From assembly GCA_934654815.1 (NCBI GenBank), contig CAKUGU010000006.1, forward strand, positions 8,066 through 72,065: DNA of 64,000 nucleotides, given 5' to 3'. The notes under the pieces are model-generated. The model did no database searches. It had not been told where the DNA came from and worked only from the letters and a program-made list of their open reading frames with translations. Position numbers and translations under genes: made by a program. Shown here in pieces: positions 24,972-33,605 of this stretch; within the stretch, counting starts at the first letter, position 1; each line of letters opens with the position of its first letter. The DNA comes from an uncultured Ellagibacter sp. (GTDB lineage Bacteria > Actinomycetota > Coriobacteriia > Coriobacteriales > Eggerthellaceae).

Positions 24972-26519
24972 ATGGCCATCAAGAAGCATGAGGACATTCG
25001 CCTTAACGTGAAGCCGATTTTCATGGCGTTGTATCACGAGTACGTGTTCGAGGGACCGTGCCGCTTCGGCGAGGGCATCCAGCTCGAAAAGGAATTCGAC
25101 CTTCATATGGCCGCCGAGAAGTTCAAGAGCTGGTACGCGCAACTCCAAGCCGCGATGCCGGAGAACGTCGTCAACCTCCTCGACCCCATCAAGGTCGAGC
25201 GCGACGAGAACTTCCTCACGAAGGACGAGATGATCGACAAGCTCGCCGAGGGCAGCGAGGAAGTCGACCTGTACTTCATCGGCTACGCGAGCCGCCCCTA
25301 CGATCTGGCGCTCGAGTTCGCGCAGCGCGTCGGCAAGCCCTGCGCCATCACCCAGGCATGCTGCGCTTCGGCCATTACCTCCGCCGAGTTCCTCTCCCGC
25401 GGTCTTGAGTTCTACTCCTTCGAGGATTGGGAAGACGCCACTGAGTACATGACCGTCCTGCGCGCCCGCAAGGTCTTGAAGGATTCGAAGATCCTCGCCG
25501 CGACCCGTATGACGAGCACCGTTTCCGTGAGCTCCCCGGATTCCATCATCGACCCCGAGAAGATCACCGAGAAGTTCGGCACGCGCATCCGCTACGTCTC
25601 CGCCCACGAGCTGCTCGATCAGATTTCCTACGACGACCCGATGGAGAACCACTGCACGCCGGGCCGCAAGGGCTTGAACCTCACCAAGGAAGACGAGAAG
25701 ATCATCGACAAGGAAACCGACGAGCTCATCAACGGCGCCGAAGAGTGCGAGATGACGCGCGAGATGGTCAAGAAGTCCGTCGAGGCCAACTACGGCATCC
25801 AGAAATTCCTCGACGCCTACGAGTGCAACTGCTTCACCGCGCCCTGTCCTGACCTGTGCGCGACGCGTCGTCTGAACGAGAAGAAGTTCACGATGTGCCT
25901 GAACCACTCGCTCAACAACGAGCAGGGCATCCCGTCTGCATGCGAGTACGACCTCGGCGCCGTCATCTCGAAGCTGATGCTGCAGGCCATCGGCCGCCGT
26001 CCGTCCTACATGGGCAACTGCTTCACGAGCCCAGTGCGCCACGGCGTGCGCGCCCAGCTGCCGAAGGCCCTGTTCTTCACGCCCGAGCACGTCGACCAGA
26101 AGATGGAAGAGCTCGGCGACATCCCCAACGTCGTCCTCACGTTCCACTCGGTGCCGAACCGCCGCTGGGAATCCTTCGACGAGCCGTTCCGCCCCTACGC
26201 GATCCGCTCGTTCGCCCGTTCGGGCTTCGGCGCGACGCTGCGCTACAAGTTCGAAGCCGACGCCGGCCAGACCATCACGATGTGCCGCGTCGACCCGACC
26301 GTCGAGAAGCTCTTCGTGGCGAAGGGCAAGATCGTCACTTCCATGGGCTACGACCAGACCAATTGCTCCATGGGCGTGTTCTTCCAGGTGAAGGACTCCA
26401 AGGACTTCTTCAAGAAGCAGGCCGCCATCGGCAACCACATGCCGCTCATCTACGGTGACTTCGAAGACCAGGTCATCGAGCTCGGCGAGCTGCTCGGCTT
26501 GGAGATCGTTCAGGCTTAA
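24972..26519 (+). CDS. L-fucose/L-arabinose isomerase-fold protein, function unknown
   Basis: A 515-residue protein. The C-terminal half resembles the FucI/AraI C-terminal fold: GIPSACEYDLGAVISKLML, then RRPSYMGNC and VVLTFHSVPNRRW. These carry the Glu, Asp and His positions expected of a metal site. It is unusually cysteine-rich, with CAITQACCAS near residue 120 and CNCFTAPCPDLCATRR near 285. The start is supported by AAAGGA upstream. It lies between a PucR regulator and sufE, with sufS and selD beyond, an odd place for a sugar isomerase. A role in sulfur or selenium chemistry is possible, but only from context. Confidence 0.6.
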   Translation: MAIKKHEDIRLNVKPIFMALYHEYVFEGPCRFGEGIQLEKEFDLHMAAEKFKSWYAQLQAAMPENVVNLLDPIKVERDENFLTKDEMIDKLAEGSEEVDLYFIGYASRPYDLALEFAQRVGKPCAITQACCASAITSAEFLSRGLEFYSFEDWEDATEYMTVLRARKVLKDSKILAATRMTSTVSVSSPDSIIDPEKITEKFGTRIRYVSAHELLDQISYDDPMENHCTPGRKGLNLTKEDEKIIDKETDELINGAEECEMTREMVKKSVEANYGIQKFLDAYECNCFTAPCPDLCATRRLNEKKFTMCLNHSLNNEQGIPSACEYDLGAVISKLMLQAIGRRPSYMGNCFTSPVRHGVRAQLPKALFFTPEHVDQKMEELGDIPNVVLTFHSVPNRRWESFDEPFRPYAIRSFARSGFGATLRYKFEADAGQTITMCRVDPTVEKLFVAKGKIVTSMGYDQTNCSMGVFFQVKDSKDFFKKQAAIGNHMPLIYGDFEDQVIELGELLGLEIVQA

Positions 26520-26556
26520 AGGCAGGCTGCCGAGTGGCGTTTCACGCGCCGATTGC

Positions 26557-26591
26557 CAAGCCCGCGGCGCCGCATCGACGTCGCGGGCTTG
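26557..26591 (+). terminator. Hairpin between the isomerase-fold gene and sufE
   Basis: CAAGCCCGCG (26557-26566) pairs exactly with CGCGGGCTTG (26582-26591), followed by CTTTGCC. The T-run is short, so it may attenuate rather than stop transcription into sufE. Confidence 0.55.
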
Positions 26592-26641
26592 CTTTGCCTG
26601 AACGGGGGGTTCGGGCTTGCAAGAGAGGGGATGAGGGGATC

Positions 26642-27070
26642 ATGAAGACTCCCGACGAGATCCAGCAGGAACTCATCGACGGCTTCATCGCCGCTGGCGA
26701 CACGTTCGAGCAGTTCGACCACCTGCTGCATATTTCCGCGCAGCTCGAGGAACTTCCCGAAGAACGCAAGGTAAAAGACGTGCTGGTCGAGGGGTGCCAG
26801 TCGCAGGTCTGGCTCTACCCTTCATGGGCGGGCGCCGCGTCGGGCGAGGACTTCGCGCTCGAGGGCGACAGCGACACGCTCATGGTCCGCGGCGTGATCC
26901 GCATGTTCCAGCAGATGTTTTCCGGGCAGGACGCGCGTGCGATCGTCGAATGCCCCGTTCGCTTTGTGAACGAGACCGAGCTTATGTACGTGTTCGACGC
27001 GAAGCGCCAGGCGGGCGTTTCCGCCATCGCCGCCACCATCAAGGATTTCGCGCAGAAAGCGCTTTCGTAG
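26642..27070 (+). CDS. sufE: SufE-family sulfur acceptor
   Basis: A 142-residue SufE protein that takes persulfide sulfur from a type II cysteine desulfurase. The motif VEGCQSQVWLYP contains the acceptor Cys52. The surrounding pattern (QFDHLLHISAQLEELPEERK, then FALEGDSDTLMVRGVI) is typical for the family. A GAGGGGATC ribosome site precedes ATG 26642. The gene is followed after 12 bases by an unknown gene and then sufS, so acceptor and donor are in one operon. Because selD lies beyond, the pair might also supply selenide; that is inferred. Confidence 0.9.
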   Translation: MKTPDEIQQELIDGFIAAGDTFEQFDHLLHISAQLEELPEERKVKDVLVEGCQSQVWLYPSWAGAASGEDFALEGDSDTLMVRGVIRMFQQMFSGQDARAIVECPVRFVNETELMYVFDAKRQAGVSAIAATIKDFAQKALS

Positions 27071-27082
27071 GAGGTATGTGCC

Positions 27083-27526
27083 GTGACCAACACGATGACT
27101 TTGAAAGAGCGGCTCGACATCGCCGCGAAGGACGCCGAAGCGGCGTTGGAGCTTCTGAAATCGGGCACGCTCGACCGCGAGGGCTTCCGCGCGCAGATTC
27201 GGCGCTTCACCTTGTCGAAATTCTTCCTGACCGAGGACGAGGTGCGAGCGGCGGGAAGCGAGGACATCTTGAAACTCGCCAACGAAAGCGTCGAGAAGCT
27301 CTTGCGCCAAAACGACAAGAGCGTGAAACTGGCGGAAGGATCGACCACCTGCACCGACCAAAGCTCGACCGACATCAAGAAGGTGCTTCTGTCTCTGACG
27401 CTGCAGCGCGCGCTGAACGTGCGCTTCACCCCCGAGCTCTCGGCGAGCTTGGAGACGATCACCCAGCTGGCGGACGCGCTCTTCGACGGGATGCGCGACC
27501 CGGCCATGCGCCGCGACGTCGCGTAG
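27083..27526 (+). CDS. Unknown small helical protein between sufE and sufS
   Basis: A 147-residue predicted all-helical protein that I cannot assign. It starts at GTG 27083 with a strong GGAGGT 7 bases upstream. The C-terminal LNVRFTPELSASLETITQLA segment loosely recalls helices II-III of acyl carrier proteins, but the DSL phosphopantetheine motif is absent. The STTCTDQSS segment near residue 90 has the only cysteine. Tight spacing inside a sufE-sufS operon suggests an accessory role in sulfur transfer. Confidence 0.6.
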   Translation: MTNTMTLKERLDIAAKDAEAALELLKSGTLDREGFRAQIRRFTLSKFFLTEDEVRAAGSEDILKLANESVEKLLRQNDKSVKLAEGSTTCTDQSSTDIKKVLLSLTLQRALNVRFTPELSASLETITQLADALFDGMRDPAMRRDVA

Positions 27527-27581
27527 GGCCGCAAAGGCGCCGCGGGCGTGCAGGGAACGTGAGACGAAGGGGATGGCGAGG

Positions 27582-28814
27582 ATGGACGTGGAAAGCGTAC
27601 GGAAGGACTTCCCGATTCTGAGCGAGCAGGTGCACGGGCACCCTTTGGTGTACCTGGACAACTCGGCGACGACGCAAGTGCCCGACCAGGTGCTTTCCGT
27701 CGTCGTGAACCACTACCGGACGAGCAACGCGAACGTGCACCGCGGGATGCACTACCTGTCCCATGTGTCCACCGACGCCCTTGAGAAGGCGCGCGCGACG
27801 GTGGCCCGCTTCGTCGGGGCTCCCGAGGACGAATGCGTCGTCTTCACACGCGGCACGACCGACGGCCTGAACATGGTCGCGCGCGGGCTTGAGCACCTGC
27901 TCGGCCCCGGAGACGCAGTCGTGGTGAGCCGGATGGAGCACCATTCGAACTACGTTCCCTGGCAGCAGGCGTGTTTTTCCACCGGCGCCGAATTCCGCGT
28001 GGCCGGGCTCACCGACGCGGGCGATGTCGACCTCGATGGGTTCGCGGAACTTCTGTCTGACGGGCGGGTGAAGATCGTCGCGATGACCGGCTGCTCGAAC
28101 GTGCTCGGCACCGTGAACCCCGTGAGAAAACTCGCCGAGATGGCCCACGCCGCGGGCGCCCTGTTCGTGCTCGACGGCGCGCAGATCATGCGTCACGGCG
28201 TGGTCGACATCGCAGAGCTTGGCGTCGATTACCTGGCATTTTCCGGGCACAAGATGATGGCGGGCACGGGAATCGGGGCGCTTGCCGGCACGCGCGAGGC
28301 GCTCGAGCTGCTCGAACCGCGCGACTTCGGGGGCGAGATGGTCGACAAGGTGACGGCTGCGCGCACCACCTGGGAGGAGCTTCCCCTGCGCCTGGAGGCG
28401 GGCACGCCGAACTACGTGGGCGCGATCGCCCTCGGTGCCGCGTGCGACTACCTGAGCGCGATCGGCCGCGAGGACATCGCGGCCTACGAGGCCTCGCTTG
28501 TGGAACATGCGGTGGATGCGCTGGGGGAAGTCGAGGGGCTTCATATCGCGGGCTCCCCGAAAGAGCGCGCGGGGCTCGTGTCGTTCACCATCGACGACGT
28601 GCATCCGCTCGACTTGTGCACGCTCGTCGACGCGCGCGGCGTCGCCTTGCGCAGCGGGCACAACTGCGCGCAACCCGTGCTCGAATGGCTGGGCGCGACG
28701 AGCGTGGCGCGCCTGTCTCCCGCCTTCTACAACACGCCGGCCGAAATCGACTACGCGGTCGAGCAGATTTCCCGCGCCGCGAAGATGCTCCCCCTCGCCC
28801 GCAACCGCGGGTAG
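27582..28814 (+). CDS. sufS: Cysteine desulfurase / selenocysteine lyase, SufS type
   Basis: A PLP enzyme of about 410 residues that removes sulfur (or selenium) from cysteine (or selenocysteine). YLDNSATTQVP opens the fold, and FTRGTTDGLNMVARGL follows. FSGHKMMAGTGIG contains the PLP lysine. RSGHNCAQP carries the catalytic cysteine near residue 362, the type II (SufS) pattern. An in-frame ATG at 27573 would add three residues, but GAAGGGG is better spaced for 27582. The cognate SufE is encoded two genes upstream. No SufBCD scaffold genes are in the window. It converges on selD. Confidence 0.92.
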   Translation: MDVESVRKDFPILSEQVHGHPLVYLDNSATTQVPDQVLSVVVNHYRTSNANVHRGMHYLSHVSTDALEKARATVARFVGAPEDECVVFTRGTTDGLNMVARGLEHLLGPGDAVVVSRMEHHSNYVPWQQACFSTGAEFRVAGLTDAGDVDLDGFAELLSDGRVKIVAMTGCSNVLGTVNPVRKLAEMAHAAGALFVLDGAQIMRHGVVDIAELGVDYLAFSGHKMMAGTGIGALAGTREALELLEPRDFGGEMVDKVTAARTTWEELPLRLEAGTPNYVGAIALGAACDYLSAIGREDIAAYEASLVEHAVDALGEVEGLHIAGSPKERAGLVSFTIDDVHPLDLCTLVDARGVALRSGHNCAQPVLEWLGATSVARLSPAFYNTPAEIDYAVEQISRAAKMLPLARNRG

Positions 28815-28850
28815 GAAGTGCCGCTGAGCTGGCAATCTCCTCGTGAATCT

Positions 28851-28916
28851 TCCATGCTGCAGGATCGTGGAATTTGCAGCATGGAGACCCCCGACTTGTT
28901 TCAGCAGGTCGGGGGT
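28851..28916. terminator. Two tandem hairpins between convergent sufS and selD
   Basis: The first hairpin pairs TCCATGCTGCA (28851-28861) with TGCAGCATGGA (28875-28885). The second pairs ACCCCCGAC (28887-28895) with GTCGGGGGT (28908-28916). Both stems are perfect. Neither has a T-run of note, so intrinsic termination is uncertain, but the position between convergent genes fits. Confidence 0.5.
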
Positions 28917-28937
28917 TAGAAACGATCGGGTATTCGG

Positions 28938-30014
28938 CTATTTCCCGTCCGAGAACGAGATGGTGCCGGGCTTGCCGTCTTCGATGCGGCCGATCTTCCA
29001 GGGCGCGCGCCCGGCGCGGCGGGCGAACTCGGCTTCGAACCGATCCGCCTCATCGGGCGGGATGGCCGCCAGGATGCCGCCCGAGGTTTGCGGGTCGCAG
29101 ACGACCCCCATGCGGTTGTCGTACTCGTCGTCGTCCAGGCTGCCTTGGCTCACGTACTTCTCGGCCAAATCCATGATGGAGAACGCGCGGTTCGGCCGGC
29201 AGTAGGCGCACGAAAGCTCCCATACGCGGTCGAACAGCGGCAGCGCGGAGAAATCGACGGCTGCGCTTGTGCTCGACGCCTCGAGCATTTCGTGGAGGTG
29301 CCCCGCGAGCCCGAACCCGGTGACGTCGGTCGCGGCATGGACGCCGGCGGCGACCATCGCCTCGCCGCCGGCGATGTTGAGTTCCATCATCGATTCGACC
29401 GCCGGTCTGAATTCCTCGTGGCTGATCAGGTCGTTCTTTACCGCGGCGCTCATGATTCCCGTGCCGATGCGTTTCGTCAGGTAGAGCACGTCGCCCGGAC
29501 GTGCGCCCCCGTTGCGTACGATGCGATTCGGGTCGACCGTACCGAACACGCACAGGCCGTACTTCGGCTCGTCGTCGTCGATCGTATGGCCTCCGGCCAC
29601 GAACGCGCCGGCGGCATGCGCGGCGTCGGCTCCCCCGCGCAGGATCTCGCCCGCCACCTTGGGCCCGAGCTCGCTGTCGAGTGCGAGCAGGTTCAGGGCC
29701 ACATGGGGCTTCGCGCCCATCGCGAACACGTCGGAAAGCGCGTTGGCCCCCGCAACCCGCCCGAACTCGTACGGGTCGTCCACCACGGGCGTGAAGAAGT
29801 CGACGGTGAGCACCGCCGCGGTCGCGTCGTTCAGTTTCCACACCGCCGCGTCGTCGCTCGTTTCGAACCCGAGCAGGAGCTTGTCCTTGTCGGGCAGGTC
29901 GACCGCGGGCGAAAGGCAGTGCAGCGCTTCTTCGAGGTCTCCCGGACCCCACTTCGCCGCTCAACCTCCCTTGCTGGTCAGTTTGGTCAGCGCGACCTTC
30001 TCTTTCTCGCTCAC
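28938..30014 (-). CDS. selD: Selenophosphate synthase SelD, itself a selenoprotein (in-frame UGA)
   Basis: Makes selenophosphate from selenide and ATP. Read through one TGA (29963-29961), the gene encodes 358 residues with Sec at position 18, in TSKGG-U-AAKWGPGDLEE. The catalytic Cys/Sec of SelD lies in exactly this glycine-rich N-terminal loop. Downstream are DDAAVWKLND, TVDFFTPVVDDPYEFGR and GGHTIDDDEPKYGL. GTG 30014 has AAAAGGAGG 7 bases upstream. A small hairpin follows the UGA (SECIS entry). Reading the ATG at 29843 as the start would lose the active site, so automated annotation may truncate this gene. Confidence 0.93.
29934..29963 (-). promoter_or_regulatory. Putative bacterial SECIS element of selD (UGA plus hairpin)
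   Basis: On the minus strand the UGA occupies 29963-29961. Ten bases later GGGGTC (29950-29945) pairs with GACCTC (29939-29934) around a CGGGA loop, including one G-U pair. Loop distance from the UGA (16 bases) fits bacterial SECIS elements recognised by SelB. Confidence 0.6.
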
Positions 30015-30396
30015 GGGCGCCTCCTTTTCTCGAGTGAGAGTATAGCAGCGCCCGTGCGCGTCGATGCCGAAGCCGCAACTCCCCATTTGTGGCGAAACAG
30101 CAGGTCGCGGGGTTAGTTATAGGTTACATCGGCCTCGAAGTAGCGGCGAAATAAGGCGAGCTCATTTGCCGTAAATTGTGAAGAAGCATCATAAAGCCAG
30201 TTCAAAGCGTTGAAAAAGCAAGAAATGCCGTTGCCCCCGAGAAATAGTCCCCTCGCGGTCACATTTGTTGATTTTATGTTACCCCGTTCGTAACATCACA
30301 TGTGACGGAGTGAGTTCGCGCTGCCCGCCGCATGCGCGATGCACTACCTATTCAGACGAGGGAAGACGAGAAGGAATGGAAGGAGACGTGAGAGGT
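30015..30396. other. 382-bp intergenic region between selD and the formate dehydrogenase operon
   Basis: No gene was seen. It holds the selD promoter on the minus strand and a probable control region for the fdn operon. ATGTTAC (30276-30282) and GTAACAT (30290-30296) form a 7-bp dyad with a 7-base spacer. It is followed at once by the palindrome TCACATGTGA (30296-30305). Both lie about 95-120 bases before fdnG, suitable for operators of an anaerobic or formate-responsive regulator. No clear -10/-35 pair was found. Confidence 0.45.
30039..30047 (-). promoter_or_regulatory. Extended -10 promoter element for selD
   Basis: TGCTATACT on the minus strand (30047-30039). The predicted transcript would start near 30032, giving a short leader of about 18 bases with the AAAAGGAGG ribosome site. 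Confidence 0.45.
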
Positions 30397-33300
30397 ATGA
30401 ACCTGACTCGCAGAGGCTTCATGAAAGCCACTGGCGCGGCGTTCGCGACGAGCATGGCATTCCAGATGACGCAGCATGCGCCTGCGCTGGCTGTTGAATC
30501 CAACAGCGAATGGAAGCTCGTGAACACCGAAGAGTACACCAACATCTGCTGCTACTGCGCAGGCGGTTGCGGTTCCCTGCTTTCGGTGCGCGACGGCGAG
30601 CTCATCAATCTTGAAGGCGACCCCGATCACCCCATCAACCAAGGCGGCCTGTGCCCGAAGGGCGCGGCCATGTTCCAGCTCCGCAACATCGTGGATCCGG
30701 AAACGCGCGAGATCGTGAAGAACCCCGACCGCGTGACCAAGCCGATGGTGCGCCGTCCCGGCGCTTCCGAATGGGAAGACATCACCTGGGAAGACGCCAT
30801 CAAGGAAATCGCTCGCAAGGTGAAGGACACCCGCGACGCGACGTTCGAGGAGACCGACGCGAACGGTCTTACCGTGAACCGTACCCCGGCAATTGCCAGC
30901 CTGGGCGGCAGCCAAGAAAACTCCGAGGAGGAATACCTGATCCTCAAGATGATGCGATCGCTCGGCGTGATCGCCATCGACAATCAGGCGCGTGTTTGAC
31001 ACAGCCCCACCGTTGCCGGTCTGGCAGCATCATTCGGTCGCGGCTCCATGACGAGCCACTGGTGCGACTTCCAAAACACCGACGTTATCCTCCACTGCGG
31101 TTCGAACTCCGTTGAGAACCATCCCGTGAGCTCGCTGTGGCTTGGCAAGGCCCACGATCGCGGCGCGAAGTGGATCGTCGTCGACCCTCGCTATACCCGT
31201 ACTGCCGAGCAGGCGGATATCTACTGCCCCATCCGTTCGGGCACGGACATCGCGTTCTACGGCGGCATGTATCACTGGATCATCGAGAATCTCATCGAAC
31301 CCGGCCTCGACAAGTACCTGGCCACAGGCGAAATGGGCGACTACAACTACGAGTACCTGCTCAACTACACCAACGCGAGCTACCTGCTCGACCCTGAATT
31401 CGACTTCGACCCCGAGACGGGCCTGTATTCCGGCTGGGACGAGAAGACGAAGACTTATAGCAACCACAGCTGGCACTATCAGGTGGAAAGCGAAGAGCAA
31501 TGGGACACCTCCGCTTCGGGCGACTACGCCTGGGCGGTTAAGGACGGCGTGCCCAAATTCACCCCGCCGACGCTCCAGCATCCCAAGCGCGACATGACCC
31601 TGCAGGACCCGATGTGCGTGTTGCAGCAGGTCAAGAAGCACTACGAGCGCTATACCCTCGAGGCCGTGTCCGAGATCTGCGGCATGGACACCGAAACCCT
31701 CGAGCTCGTGTACAAGACCTACGGCTCCACCGCCAAGCCCGGCAAGGCCGGCATGGTGCTCTACGCCCTGGGCCAGACGCAGCATTCCTATGGCGCGCAG
31801 AACACCCGCGCCATGTGCGTCATGCAGCTGCTCCTGGGCAACATCGGCGTGCCCGGCGGCGGCGTGAACGCGCTGCGCGGCGAGCCCAACGTTCAGGGTG
31901 CGACCGACATGGGCATGATGGTGAACGAGCATCCTGCGTACCTGAAGTGGGCGAACACCACCGACCGCTCGAGCCTGCGCAAGTGGATCGAGTCCCAGAC
32001 GTATTCGGCCGGCTACTACACCAACAAGCCGAAGTTCATCGTGTCCTCGCTCAAGGAATGGTTCGGCGCGAACGCCACGGTCGACAACGACTACGGCTAC
32101 GACTGGTGGCCGAAGGTTCCCTCCGAGAAGGGCGCGACCGACTACACCCACATCTCCACGTTCGAGCTCATGCAGCAGGGCGTCATCAAGGGCTACTTCA
32201 ACTGGGGCATGAACCCGTGCCACTCGGCCCCGAACGCCGGCAACGTGCGCCGTTCGATGGCGAACCTCGACTGGCTCGTCGTCGCCGACCAGGTCGCGAC
32301 CGAGTCCGCCACGTTCTGGAAGGCGCCGGACATGAACCCGGCCGACATCCAGACCACGGTGTACTTCCTGCCTTGCGCGCTCATCTACGAGAAGCCGGGC
32401 GTCATCCTGAACTCCGGCCGTTGGCTGCAGTACCGCTACAAGGCCGTCGAGCCGTGGGACCAGGCGAAGCCCGACTACGAGATGTGCGACCTTTTGTGGA
32501 CGGAAATCTGCCGTCTGTACAAGGAAGAGGGCGGCGCGAACCCCGACCCGATCCTCAAGACCAAGTGGGACTACTACGTGAACGGCAAGATCGACCCGCG
32601 CCCCGTGGCGTGGGCCTTGAACGGCTACCGCACCGCGACGTCCGACTTCAACGCCGGCAAGGTCGACCTGCTCAAGGGCTACTCCGAGCTCGGTGCCGAC
32701 GGCTCCACCGCCTGCGCGATGTGGATCTACTCGGGCTTCTGGAACAACAACGACGCCCCGCTCGACCCGGCGCAGCAGCCCATCGGCCGCCGCGACAACA
32801 ACGACAAGTCGGGTTTGGGCCTGAACTCCAACTGGGCGTTCAGCTGGCCTTCCAACCGCCGTATCCTGTACAACCGCAACTCCTGCGACACGAACGGCAA
32901 GCCGTGGAACCCCGACAAGAAGCTCATGGAGTGGACGGGTACCGATTGGGACCTCGTCGACCAGGGCGACTTCGTCACCGCCAAGAACGGCAAGCCTGTG
33001 CCGCCGAACAACAACACGTTCTTCATGCTGTGGGAGCAGAACGCGCGTCTGGAATCCTACGGCATGGAAGACGGCCCGCTGCCTGAGCACTACGAACCGT
33101 TCGAGAGCCCGTTCGAGAACTCCTTGAACGGTTCCCAGAACAACCCGATGATCAAGTTCACCGAGTACAAGTCCACGGCCCACGCCGATGCCGACGAGTA
33201 CCCGATCATCGGCACCACCTATTCCGTCACCGAGCATTGGCAGACCGGCGGTCAGTCCCGCATGTGCCCCGCGCTCATCGAGGCCATGCCGTCGCAGTTC

Positions 33301-33591
33301 TGCGAGATGTCCGAAGAGCTCGCAGCCGAAAAGGGCATCAAGTCCGGCGACAAGGTGCGCGTGTGGAACAAGCGCGGTTCGGTCGTGGTCGACGCCTTCG
33401 TCACCAAGCGCCTGAAGCCGTTCACCATCCATGGCAAGACCCAGCACCAGGTGGGCCTCACGCACCATTACAGCTGGTCCGGCGTGTTCGGCACCGGCGA
33501 CACCGTAAACGACCTGACCCCGAACGTCGGCGACCCGAACACCATGGTGCCCGAGTACAAGGCGTTCCTCGTCAACATCGAGAAAGCATAA
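30397..33591 (+). CDS. fdnG: Formate dehydrogenase-N catalytic subunit, selenocysteine-containing
   Basis: A 1,064-residue molybdopterin (or tungstopterin) oxidoreductase, read through a UGA at 30997-30999. The N terminus has a Tat signal (NLTRRGFMKATGAAFA). CCYCAGGCGSL with a later cysteine (GGLCPKG) forms the 4Fe-4S site. Sec is about residue 201, in NQARV-U-HSPTVAGL, matching E. coli FdnG. NVRRSMANLDWLVVADQ and KSGDKVRVWNKRGS mark the Mo/W-bis-MGD domains. ATG 30397 is preferred over 30376 because AAGGAG is correctly spaced. The enzyme is probably exported and faces outward with FdnH and FdnI. The length slightly exceeds E. coli FdnG. Confidence 0.95.
30997..31028 (+). promoter_or_regulatory. 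Bacterial SECIS element of fdnG (UGA plus GGUCU-loop hairpin)
   Basis: The UGA is at 30997-30999. GTTGCC (31012-31017) pairs with GGCAGC (31023-31028), with one G-U pair, around the apical loop GGTCT. The loop starts 18 bases after the UGA. Loop sequence and spacing are the same as I recall for the E. coli fdnG/fdhF SECIS, so SelB recognition is very likely. Confidence 0.85.
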
Positions 33592-33605
33592 GGAGGGGGT
33601 AAGAC

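Noticed and set aside
28938-29843. SelD starting at ATG 29843
   Set aside because: That start lacks the catalytic loop; the frame extends upstream through a UGA to a GTG with a strong ribosome site.
30265-30999. Short 244-residue protein ending before 31000 as a separate gene or pseudogene
   Set aside because: The stop is the Sec UGA of formate dehydrogenase; frame, flanking motif and SECIS continue into the rest of the subunit.
31030-33468. Long open frame of about 812 codons antisense to fdnG
   Set aside because: It is a mirror of GC-rich codon use in fdnG, is rich in Val, Arg, His and Gly with no domain, and opposes a clearly real gene.
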